Source: DASRIA01 sp963724065 | GTDB lineage: Bacteria > Actinomycetota > Thermoleophilia > Solirubrobacterales > JBBDJG01 | Direction: 5' to 3' | NCBI GenBank assembly: GCA_963724065.1 | Contig: CAVRTB010000001.1 | Span: 310,001 to 374,000, forward strand | DNA: 64,000 nucleotides | Shown: positions 19,642-27,832 of the stretch, piece by piece | How the letters are laid out: each line of letters begins with the position of its first letter | Numbering within the stretch: position 1 is the first letter of the stretch | The notes under the pieces: generated by a model | The model's database searches: none | The model's input: only the letters and a program-made list of their open reading frames with translations | Told to the model about the DNA's origin: nothing | Made by a program: the position numbers and the translations under genes

Positions 19642-19657
19642 AGTAGGACTTCCTACT
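19642..19657. promoter_or_regulatory. Palindromic operator between the divergent acyl-CoA arms
   Basis: AGTAGGA-CT-TCCTACT is a perfect 7-base inverted repeat. It lies just downstream of the rightward promoter. On the minus strand it falls between a possible -10 (TACTTT, plus 19638-19633) and -35 region, the position MerR-type activators occupy. The MerR gene ending the rightward arm is the obvious candidate to bind it. Binding is inferred. Confidence 0.55.
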
Positions 19658-19679
19658 TCCTATTTCGAGGAGAGACGCC

Positions 19680-20465
19680 CTGCCGAACTTCGAGACCTTG
19701 CTCTATGACGTGAAGGACCACGTCGCGACGATCGCGCTGGACCAGCCGGACACGCGCAACGCGCTCTCCAACGAGCTGCTCGGCGACTTGATCGCGGCTT
19801 TCGAGGCCGCCCGCGACGACGACGAGGTGCGCGTGGTGGTGCTCGCGTCGACTCACGAGACGACGTTCTCCTCGGGCGCCAACCTCGGGGGCTTCGCCGC
19901 CGACGTGCCGCTCATCCACCGGTACCTCGGCACCGCGCGCTTCCCCCAGCTCTTCCGGCTGATCGGCGAGCTCGGCAAGCCGACGATCTGCGCCGCGAAC
20001 GGCCACGTGCTCGCCGGCGCGCTCGGCATCGCGCTCGCCTGCGACCTGATCGTCGCCAAGGAGCAGGCCACGTTCGGCACGCCCGAGATCAACGTTGGTG
20101 CCTTTCCCTTCATGATCATGGCGCTGATCTACCGCAACGTGCCGCGCAAGAAGACGAACGAGCTGCTCCTGCTCGGCGAGCGGATCGACGCGCACGAGGC
20201 CGAGCGAATCGGCATCGTGAACAAGGTCGTGGTCGCCGCGGACTTCGACGCGGCGGTCGCCGCCTGGGCGCAGAAGCTGGCATCGAAGTCGCCGCTGATC
20301 ATGCGCCTGGGCAAGGACGCGATGTTCCGCCAGCTCGACATGCCATTCGAGGAGGCGCTCGCCTACCTCCGGTCGCAACTCAGCCTCGCGATGTCCACGG
20401 AGGACATCGTCGAGGGGGTCCAGGCCTTCTTTGAAAAACGTGAACCGCAGTGGAAAGGTCGGTAA
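19680..20465 (+). CDS. Enoyl-CoA hydratase/isomerase family protein, CTG start
   Basis: A 261-residue crotonase-fold protein, probably hydrating an enoyl-CoA. Oxyanion-hole segments are FSSGANLGGF near residues 62-71 and GHVLAGALGIALACDLIVA near 108-126. The usual acidic positions fall in FGTPEINVGAFP, where Glu is present. The likely start is CTG 19680: GAGGAGA at 19667-19673 lies six bases before it and the encoded PNFETLLYDV matches the normal N-terminus, whereas TTG 19698 has no Shine-Dalgarno sequence and would cut that strand. It is the first gene of the rightward arm; its TAA overlaps the next ATG by one base. Confidence 0.9.
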   Translation: MPNFETLLYDVKDHVATIALDQPDTRNALSNELLGDLIAAFEAARDDDEVRVVVLASTHETTFSSGANLGGFAADVPLIHRYLGTARFPQLFRLIGELGKPTICAANGHVLAGALGIALACDLIVAKEQATFGTPEINVGAFPFMIMALIYRNVPRKKTNELLLLGERIDAHEAERIGIVNKVVVAADFDAAVAAWAQKLASKSPLIMRLGKDAMFRQLDMPFEEALAYLRSQLSLAMSTEDIVEGVQAFFEKREPQWKGR

Positions 20466-22150
20466 TGGGCGATACGGAAACGAAGGTCGACAAGAATCTC
20501 GAGCACCAGCGCGAGGTGGTGAAGGAAGTGTCGCGCGACCCGGCCGCCCAGCACCCGGGAGAGGTGCCGTCGGCGCCGCTCACCGAGCACGGGGAGTCCA
20601 GCGGGCTGAAGCCGCTCGTCGACGACCTGCACGAGCGCCGCGCGCGCATCAAGCTCGGCGGCGGAGTCGAGAAGATCGAGGCGCAGCACGGGAAGGGCAA
20701 GCTGACCGGGCGCGAGCGCATCGACCTGCTGGTCGACCGCGGCACGTTCGTCGAGATCGGCATGCACGGGCGCCCGCACTTCTCTCAGCGCTCGATGGAG
20801 GGCCGTGACGCGCCGGCCGACGGCGTGATCACGGGCTGGGGCGAGATCGACGGCCGGCGCTGCGCGATCGTCGCCTACGACTTCACGGTGATGGCCGGCT
20901 CGATGGGCATGACCGGCGAGATCAAGGTCGGGCGCATGCGCGAAATGGCGCTCCAGCAGCGGATGCCTTTCGTCTGGCTGCTCGACTCGGCCGGCGCGCG
21001 CATCCAGGAGGCCGTCGGCTCGCTGTTCGCGGGGTCGGGCCACCTGTTCCGCGAGGAGGTGATCATGTCCGGCGTCGTCCCCCTGGTCGCGGGCATGCTG
21101 GGCCCATGCGCGGCGGGGACCGCCTACATCCCCGGCCTCGCCGACTTCGTTCCGATGGTGGTCGGGCAGGGCGCGATGGCGCTCGCCGGTCCGCACCTCG
21201 TGAAGGCGGTCACCGGCGAGGACATCGAGATGGAGGACCTAGGGGGCGCAAGAATCCATTGCCGCAAGTCCGGCGTCGGAGACCTGGAGGTAGCGGACGA
21301 TCGTGAGTGCATCGAGTCGATCAAGACGTACCTCTCGTTCTTCCCATCCAACTGCGAGCAGCCGCCGCCGATCCGGCCGACGACCGATCCGGTCGACCGC
21401 ATGGACGAGGAGCTGCTCGACATCGTGCCCGAGTCGCCGCGCCACCCGTACGACATGTACAAGCTGATCGAGCGGATCGTCGACGACGGCGAGTACTTCG
21501 ACATCAAGCCGAAGTGGGCGAAGACGATCATCACGTGCCTCGCGCGCTTCGGCGGGCGGCCCGTCGGGATCGTCGCGAGCCAGCCGAAGCAGCTCGCCGG
21601 CATCCTCGAGAACGACTCCGCCGACAAGGCCGCGCGCTTCGTCAACCTCTGCGACGCGTTCAACATCCCGCTCGTGTTCCTCCAGGACGTGCCCGGCTTC
21701 ATGGTCGGCTCGAAGGTCGAGCAGGAGGGCATCATCCGCCACGGCGCGAAGATGCTCTACGCCGTCTCGCGCGCGACGGTGCCGAAGATCACCGTCGTGA
21801 TCCGCAAGGCCTACGGCGCCGGCTACTACGTGATGAACGGACGCGCGTACGAGCCCGACCTGATCGTCGCCTGGCCCGGCGCGGAGATCTCGGTGATGGG
21901 GGCGGAGGGCGCCGTGAACATCATCTTCCGCAAGCAGATCGAGGCCGCCGAGGATCCAGAGGCGACGCGCAAGGAGATGGTCGACAACTTCAAGGCGATC
22001 ATCGACCCCTACATCGCCGCCGGGAACGACATGGTCGACGACATCATCGACCCGCGCGAGACGCGGCCGCGGATCATCCGCGGGCTCGAGATGGCGGCGA
22101 ACAAGCGCGTCGAGCGGCCGTGGCGCAAGCACGGGGTGATGCCGGTATGA
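20465..22150 (+). CDS. Acyl-CoA carboxylase carboxyltransferase (beta) subunit
   Basis: A 561-residue carboxyltransferase of the PccB/AccD/methylcrotonyl-CoA carboxylase beta family, which moves CO2 from biotin to an acyl-CoA. Both crotonase-like halves are visible. The N half has DSAGARIQEAVGSL and the acyl-CoA/oxyanion region GPCAAGTAYIPGLADF near residues 215-230. The C half has FLQDVPGFMVGSKVE near 415-429 and KAYGAGYYVMNGRAYEPD. An extra N-terminal ~60 residues precede the usual start. No biotin carboxylase/BCCP gene lies in the window, so the alpha partner must be elsewhere, or the protein works as a decarboxylase component. Its substrate is probably the branched acyl-CoA handled by this cluster. 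Confidence 0.92.
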   Translation: MGDTETKVDKNLEHQREVVKEVSRDPAAQHPGEVPSAPLTEHGESSGLKPLVDDLHERRARIKLGGGVEKIEAQHGKGKLTGRERIDLLVDRGTFVEIGMHGRPHFSQRSMEGRDAPADGVITGWGEIDGRRCAIVAYDFTVMAGSMGMTGEIKVGRMREMALQQRMPFVWLLDSAGARIQEAVGSLFAGSGHLFREEVIMSGVVPLVAGMLGPCAAGTAYIPGLADFVPMVVGQGAMALAGPHLVKAVTGEDIEMEDLGGARIHCRKSGVGDLEVADDRECIESIKTYLSFFPSNCEQPPPIRPTTDPVDRMDEELLDIVPESPRHPYDMYKLIERIVDDGEYFDIKPKWAKTIITCLARFGGRPVGIVASQPKQLAGILENDSADKAARFVNLCDAFNIPLVFLQDVPGFMVGSKVEQEGIIRHGAKMLYAVSRATVPKITVVIRKAYGAGYYVMNGRAYEPDLIVAWPGAEISVMGAEGAVNIIFRKQIEAAEDPEATRKEMVDNFKAIIDPYIAAGNDMVDDIIDPRETRPRIIRGLEMAANKRVERPWRKHGVMPV

Positions 22151-22611
22151 GCCGGTTGCTCGAGCTCCAGAACCGCTTCTACGACCGCATCCGCAGCAAG
22201 GCCGCCTATCGTGCGGGGGAGCGGGCCGGGTCCGGCAGCTTCGACCACCTGAAGGGTCACAAGTACGGCCTGATCGTCACGTTCAAGCGCGACGGCGAGG
22301 CAGTTCCCACCCCCGTGTGGTTCGGACTCGACGGCGAGGGGCGGCTGTACTTCCGGACCGGCCCGGACGTCGCGAAGGTGCGACGGATCCGCAGCAACCC
22401 GCGCGTGCTCGTGGCGCCCTGCACGGTGCGCGGCAAGCCGCGCGGCCCGTCCATCGAGGGAACGGCGCGCGAGCTGCCGAAGGAGGACCGCGAGCGTGCC
22501 GAGGCCGCGATCCAGTCCAACTACGGTCTCGGTCGCCGGTTGTACGAAGGCACCGCCGACGCGATCGTCGCTGACGTCTCGTACGTCGAAGTGGTCCCGT
22601 CGGGCGCGTGA
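22147..22611 (+). CDS. PPOX-class F420/flavin-dependent oxidoreductase-like protein
   Basis: A 154-residue split-barrel protein of the pyridoxamine-phosphate oxidase/F420-dependent family: LKGHKYGLIVTFKRDGEAVP, TPVWFGLDGEGRLYFRT, KVRRIRSNPRVLVAPCTVRG and a C-terminal VADVSYVEVVP. In mycobacteria such proteins bind F420 or flavin and reduce conjugated bonds or protect against quinones. It is translationally coupled to the carboxyltransferase (ATGA) and to the mini-ORF after it (GTGA), so a role in this pathway is likely, for instance reducing an unsaturated acyl intermediate. Cofactor choice cannot be settled from sequence. Confidence 0.85.
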   Translation: MSRLLELQNRFYDRIRSKAAYRAGERAGSGSFDHLKGHKYGLIVTFKRDGEAVPTPVWFGLDGEGRLYFRTGPDVAKVRRIRSNPRVLVAPCTVRGKPRGPSIEGTARELPKEDRERAEAAIQSNYGLGRRLYEGTADAIVADVSYVEVVPSGA

Positions 22612-22703
22612 ACGACGAGCACCACATCCACGAGTTGAACGACGCGGTCGGGAGCACGGCCGCCGCCGGGCTTGCCCCCAACTACGACAAGGAGAGCTCA
22701 TGA
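22608..22703 (+). CDS. 31-codon mini-ORF coupled to both neighbours
   Basis: GTG at 22608 overlaps the upstream stop as GTGA, the frame encodes 31 residues, and its TGA at 22701-22703 overlaps the BKACE ATG as ATGA. The peptide starts V-N-D-E-H-H-I-H-E-L-N-D-A-V and ends Y-D-K-E-S-S. It is hydrophilic, rich in His and acidic residues, and has no membrane segment. The exact 4-base overlaps at both ends match every other junction in this operon, which is hard to explain for random spacer. It could be a small subunit, a metal-binding peptide or a coupling device that keeps ribosomes on the message. No family is recognised. Confidence 0.5.
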   Translation: MNDEHHIHELNDAVGSTAAAGLAPNYDKESS

Positions 22704-23610
22704 GCCGTTTCGAGGACCCGGTGATCATCACGTGCTCGATCTCGGGCGCGGTCGCGAACCGCGAGCAGTGCGCGGCGATCCCGTACACGCCCGAGGAGTA
22801 CGCGGCCGAGGCGCGGCGGATCGTGGACGAGGGCGCCGCGATGATCCACATCCACGCGCGCACGCCCGACGGGACGCCCAGCTACGAGGTCGAGGACTTC
22901 CGCAACATCACGGACGCGATCCTCTCCGAGGTCGGCGACGTGATCATCAACTACTCGACGGGCGCGGTCGGCGTCCCGATCGAGAAGCGCATCGAGTACC
23001 TGCGCGAGCTGCGCCCCGAGGTCGGGGCCCTGAACATGGGCTCGATCAACTACGCGAAGTACTCGAAGCGCCGCAAGCAGTTCGTCTTCCACACCGTCTT
23101 CGAGAACTCGTTCGAGACGATCATCACCTTCCTGAACGCGATGAACGAGCTCGGCATCAAGCCCGAGCACGAGTGCTTCGACTCGGGGCACATCGCGAAC
23201 CTCGACCCGCTGCTCGACATGGGCCTGCTGCGCGAGCCGCTCCAGATCTCGTGCGTGATGGGCGTGACGGGCGGCATCCGCCCGAGCGCGCGCAACCTCG
23301 CCCACATGTCCGAGCAGATCCCCGGTGGCGCGGAGGGGCCGAACGAGTGGGGCGTGATCGGGATCTCGCGCGACCAGTGGATGCTCGCCGCCGCTGCGCT
23401 CACCCTGGGCGGCAACATCCGCGTCGGGCTCGAGGACAACTTCTACCTCCCGAACGGCGACATGGCACGGTCGAACGGCGACCTGATCGCGAAGGCCCGC
23501 CAGATGGTCGAGGACGTCGGCCGGCGACCGGCGACCGTCGACGAGGCGCGGTCCATGTTCGGCACCCAGAAGATGGCGTGGCCGCCAACTCCGGCTGCGG
23601 CGGCCGCTTG

Positions 23611-23611
<1 letters not shown>
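22700..23611 (+). CDS. Beta-keto acid cleavage enzyme (BKACE, DUF849)
   Basis: A 303-residue (beta/alpha)8 protein of the BKACE family, whose founding member Kce cleaves 3-keto-5-aminohexanoate with acetyl-CoA. The reaction gives acetoacetate plus a new CoA ester and needs Zn2+. Metal-binding His residues sit in IHIHART near residues 46-52 and in the CFDSGHI segment near 157. The N-terminus VIITCSISGAV is typical. AAGGAGA precedes ATG 22700. Subfamilies act on different beta-keto acids, and the substrate here is unknown. With a carboxyltransferase and hydratase upstream it could remove a beta-keto fragment late in the pathway. Confidence 0.9.
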
Positions 23612-24794
<1,183 letters not shown>

Positions 24795-24798
<4 letters not shown>

Positions 24799-25532
24799 CC
24801 GAGCGGCGCGAGAACGGCCTGCTGCGCATGGGCGAGCTGGCCGAGGCCGCCGGAGTCTCGGCCGGCACGATCAAGCACTACCTGCGCGAAGGCCTGCTGC
24901 CCGAGCCGGTCAAGACGTCGCGCAACATGGCCTGGTACCCGCGCGAGTTCGTCGAGCGGGTGCAGCTCATCAAGCAGCTTCAGGAGGAGCGCTTCCTCCC
25001 CCTCAAGGTGATCAGGGAAGTGCTCGAGCAGGGTGGCGACGCGGCTGGCGCGGCCGAGCGGCTGCGCGCGTTGATCGAGCTGGAGGACCGCGTGCTCGAG
25101 CGCGCCCTGTCCGGCCAGGACTCGCGCGGCCTGAGCGCCCGCGAGGTGCGCAAGCGCTACGGGCTTCCCGGGGAGGCGCTCGAGCGCCTCGAGAAGCTCG
25201 GCGTCCTGACTCCGCGCCAGCGCAACGGATCAAAGCGCTACGGGCCCGACGACGTGCAGATCATCGAGGCCGTGGAGCGGATGCGCGCGTCCGGATACTC
25301 GGAGGCGCTCGGCTTCACCGTCCACGACACGATGATCTACAAGCGCCACCTCGAGGGACTCGTACGCGAGGAGGTCGACGTGATGATGGAGCGCGTCGCC
25401 GGCGAGATGGACACTGAGCAGGCCGCCGACCTGCTCGAGCAGGCGGTCGAGCCGATGCGCGACCTCGTTGCGGCACTGCGCGCGAAGCTGCTCGTGGCGG
25501 AGCTCCAGGCGCGACGCGCGGCCCAGGGGTAG
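24795..25532 (+). CDS. MerR-family regulator with a second winged-helix segment
   Basis: 245 residues. The N-terminal MerR winged helix spans ~8-78 (GELAEAAGVSAGTIKHYLRE, then NMAWYPREFVERVQLIKQ). A second, MerR-like segment follows a linker at ~110-165 (REVRKRYGLPGEALERLEKL and KRYGPDDVQIIEAVERMR). The C-terminal helices are probably for effector binding or dimerisation. Cys residues for metal or redox sensing are absent, so an acyl-CoA or other organic ligand is more likely. It is the last gene of the rightward arm (GTGA overlap). The best target is the palindrome at 19642-19657. Confidence 0.9.
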
Positions 25533-25589
25533 CGGATCTCTCCTAGGCCTGGTTGCGCGGTACCGCGGTCATCTCCACCGGCCAGCCCA

Positions 25590-25637
25590 CCGAACGTCCC
25601 GCGCCATTCCCGGTGGCCCTCATTCCGGGACGTTCGG
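25590..25637. terminator. Long-armed hairpin between convergent genes
   Basis: Twelve bases at 25590-25601 (CCGAACGTCCCG) pair perfectly with 25626-25637 around a 24-base loop. The hairpin lies midway between the MerR stop and the convergent MOSC stop. There is no U-tract. A bidirectional terminator or mRNA 3'-end structure is likely. A separate 12-base palindrome, CGCGGTACCGCG, lies at 25556-25567. Confidence 0.55.
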
Positions 25638-25686
25638 CCGGATTTGTGGCGGATACGCACTCGACATCCACGCTGATCTCGTCAAC

Positions 25687-26331
25687 TCATGCACCTTGCG
25701 CCCGCGACCTTTGCCGCTCGGCCCACTCCTGCCACGCGGGCGACAGCGGCACCTCGAGCAGCCGCGCCGCGAGGCGGTGGTCCCCGAGAAACGCCTCGGT
25801 GAAGAGCTCGATCGTGACGCCGTGGCCGGGCCGCTCGAGGACCTCGATCGGATCGCCCGCACCCAGCTCGCCCTCAGCCGCGACCCGGAGGTACGTGCCG
25901 GGGCGCCGCGCCTGCGCGAAGCGCTTCAGGAACGCCGGGTCGCCCATCTTGATGCCGAGCTTGAAGCACGGGAAGCGCGGCTCGGTGACCTCGAGCACGG
26001 TCGAGCCGATCCGCCACCGCTCCCCGACGGCGCAGCCGTTCAGGTCGACGCCGGCAGTGGTCAGGTTCTCGCCGAACGTGCCCGGCCCGAGCTCGCGCCC
26101 GAGCTGCTGCTCCCACCAGTCGGTGTCCTCGCGCGCGTAGGCATAGACCGCCTTGAACTCGCCGCCGTGCACGCTGCGGTCGGCCTGGTCGTCGCCGTGG
26201 AGGTTGACGCCGCGGACGGCCACGCGCCCATCGACAGGGTGCTTCCAGATTCCCGTGGTGACGATGCGGTCCCCGACGTCAACCGAGCGTACCCCGCCGA
26301 CGTTCACCGAGAGCACGCGAGCGCCGTTCAT
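25687..26331 (-). CDS. MOSC domain protein (YiiM-like)
   Basis: A 214-residue MOSC domain protein of the YiiM/3-alpha type. MOSC domains handle Moco-linked sulfur chemistry or detoxify N-hydroxylated bases. Landmarks are LSVNVGGVRSV at the start, ADRSVHGGEFKAVYAY near residues 50-65, GTFGENLTTAGVDL near 84-97, and the conserved Cys in EPRFPCFKLG near 122-131. The C-terminal helices match the 3-alpha extension. It is a single gene with its own promoter region, divergent from the nitrilase-like gene at 26361, and probably has a housekeeping role. Confidence 0.9.
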   Translation of the reverse strand: MNGARVLSVNVGGVRSVDVGDRIVTTGIWKHPVDGRVAVRGVNLHGDDQADRSVHGGEFKAVYAYAREDTDWWEQQLGRELGPGTFGENLTTAGVDLNGCAVGERWRIGSTVLEVTEPRFPCFKLGIKMGDPAFLKRFAQARRPGTYLRVAAEGELGAGDPIEVLERPGHGVTIELFTEAFLGDHRLAARLLEVPLSPAWQEWAERQRSRAQGA

Positions 26332-26345
26332 CCCGCCCTCAACCC

Positions 26346-26351
26346 TATAAT
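26346..26351 (+). promoter_or_regulatory. Consensus -10 box for the nitrilase-like gene
   Basis: TATAAT, a perfect -10 hexamer, is followed by nine bases and the TTG start at 26361. That leaves room for at most a one- or two-base leader. No clear -35 is seen. Confidence 0.6.
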
Positions 26352-26360
26352 CGCCCGGAA

Positions 26361-27215
26361 TTGACTCACGAGTCAGTACGCGCAGCGGCGATACAGCTCA
26401 ACTCCAACCGGGAGAAGGACCGCAATCTGGCGACTGCGGGCAGGCTCGTGCGCGGTGCGGCCGCCGCGGGCGCGGAGTTGATCGTCCTGCCCGAGAAGTT
26501 CAACGTGATCGGCGCGCCCGAGGACCTGCACGCCGGCGCGGAGCCGCTGCCCGGTCCCACCACGGACTGGGCGGGAGCGCTGTGTCGCGAGCTGGGCGTC
26601 TGGATGGTCGCGGGCAGCATCGTCGAACGGGTGGCGGGTGACGGCAAGCTGCGCAACACGTCGGTGCTGGTCGATGCCGAGGGCGAGATCCGCGCCGCCT
26701 ACCGGAAGATCCACATGTTCGACGTCGAGGTCGGCGGGATCACCTACCGCGAGTCCGACTCCGAGGCGCCGGGCGACGAGGTCGTGGTGGCCGATGCCGC
26801 GGGCCTCGAGCTCGGGATGGCGGTCTGCTACGACCTGCGCTTCCCGGAGCTCTTCCGGATCATGGCGGTCCGCGGCGCCCGCGCGATCTCGTTGCCCGCC
26901 GCGTTCACCGTGCCGACCGGCCGCGCGCACTGGGAGATCCTCATCCGCGCGCGTGCGATCGAGAACCAGGCGTTCGTGATCGCGGCCGGCCAGATCGGTC
27001 ACCATCCGCCCGATCACGAAAGCTACGGGCACTCGATGATCGTCGACCCCTGGGGAAACGTGCTGGCGCAGGCTCCTGCCGAGGAGTGCTTCGTCGTTGC
27101 CGATCTCGACCTCGGCGCGCAGCGCGACGTGCGCGCGAAGCTGCCGTCGCTCGCCAACCGGCGCCCGCAGGCCTACCGGTGGCCCGAGGCGATGCTCCAG
27201 GCGGCGCGCCCGTGA
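26361..27215 (+). CDS. Carbon-nitrogen hydrolase (Nit1/Nit2-like amidase)
   Basis: A 284-residue nitrilase-superfamily amidase with a complete Glu-Lys-Cys triad: Glu in VLPEKFN near residue 44, Lys in AYRKIHMFD near 115, and Cys in AVCYDLRFPE near 154. The sequence resembles the Nit branch that removes deaminated glutathione or omega-amides from the cytoplasm. TTG 26361 is the only start that keeps the first strand (AAIQLNS), and it lies nine bases after a TATAAT, so the mRNA is probably leaderless. It overlaps the following TetR gene as GTGA, so the two are co-expressed. Confidence 0.92.
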   Translation: MTHESVRAAAIQLNSNREKDRNLATAGRLVRGAAAAGAELIVLPEKFNVIGAPEDLHAGAEPLPGPTTDWAGALCRELGVWMVAGSIVERVAGDGKLRNTSVLVDAEGEIRAAYRKIHMFDVEVGGITYRESDSEAPGDEVVVADAAGLELGMAVCYDLRFPELFRIMAVRGARAISLPAAFTVPTGRAHWEILIRARAIENQAFVIAAGQIGHHPPDHESYGHSMIVDPWGNVLAQAPAEECFVVADLDLGAQRDVRAKLPSLANRRPQAYRWPEAMLQAARP

Positions 27216-27832
27216 GCACGCGTCGCGACGGGGCCGCCGACAAGCGCCGCGTGATCCTCGACGCCGCGATCAGGGTGTTCGCGCGCGAGGGGTTCCATCG
27301 CTGCCGGGTATCCGACATCGCGCGCGAGGCGAACGTCGCCTACGGCCTCGTCTACCACTACTTCAGGTCCAAGGACGAGGTGCTCGACACGCTCTTCACC
27401 GAGCGGTGGAGCCTGTTGCTCGAGGCGATCGCCGAGGGCGACCGCGGTGACGCGCCGGTACGGGACAAGCTCCGTTCGATCGCATCTTTCATCGTCGACT
27501 CCTACCGCAACGACCCGGACCTCATGAAGGTGATCATCGTCGAGGTCACGCGCGCGGCAAACACCTTCGGCCGGGCGCATCTCGGTGAGATCAGGCAGGC
27601 CTATGAGGGGATCAGCGCGATCGTCGCGAGCGGCCAGGAGGACGGCACCTTCCGCTCGGACATCTCCGCGGACTTCGCGACGCTGTGCTTCTACGGCGCG
27701 ATCGAGCAGTTGCTGACCGCATGGATCTTCGACGAGATCACGATGCCCGACGGCGAGTTCGACAGCGCCACGCAGATGCTCGTCGAGACCGTCTGCGACG
27801 GCCTTGCCGTGCGCACCGGCGTCAGCGCTTAG
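27212..27832 (+). CDS. TetR family regulator, FadR/RutR-like HTH
   Basis: A 206-residue TetR repressor. The HTH covers ~12-60 (ILDAAIRVFAREGFHRCRVS, then NVAYGLVYHYFRSKDEVL). The ligand domain contains a helix pattern (DPDLMKVIIVEVTRAA) seen in acyl-CoA-responsive FadR-like TetRs of Gram-positives, but ligand choice is inference. The GTG start overlaps the nitrilase-like stop by four bases. Its 3' end overlaps the convergent secreted-protein gene by 11 bases. No palindrome is evident just upstream, so the operator may be elsewhere. Confidence 0.9.
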   Translation: MSTRRDGAADKRRVILDAAIRVFAREGFHRCRVSDIAREANVAYGLVYHYFRSKDEVLDTLFTERWSLLLEAIAEGDRGDAPVRDKLRSIASFIVDSYRNDPDLMKVIIVEVTRAANTFGRAHLGEIRQAYEGISAIVASGQEDGTFRSDISADFATLCFYGAIEQLLTAWIFDEITMPDGEFDSATQMLVETVCDGLAVRTGVSA

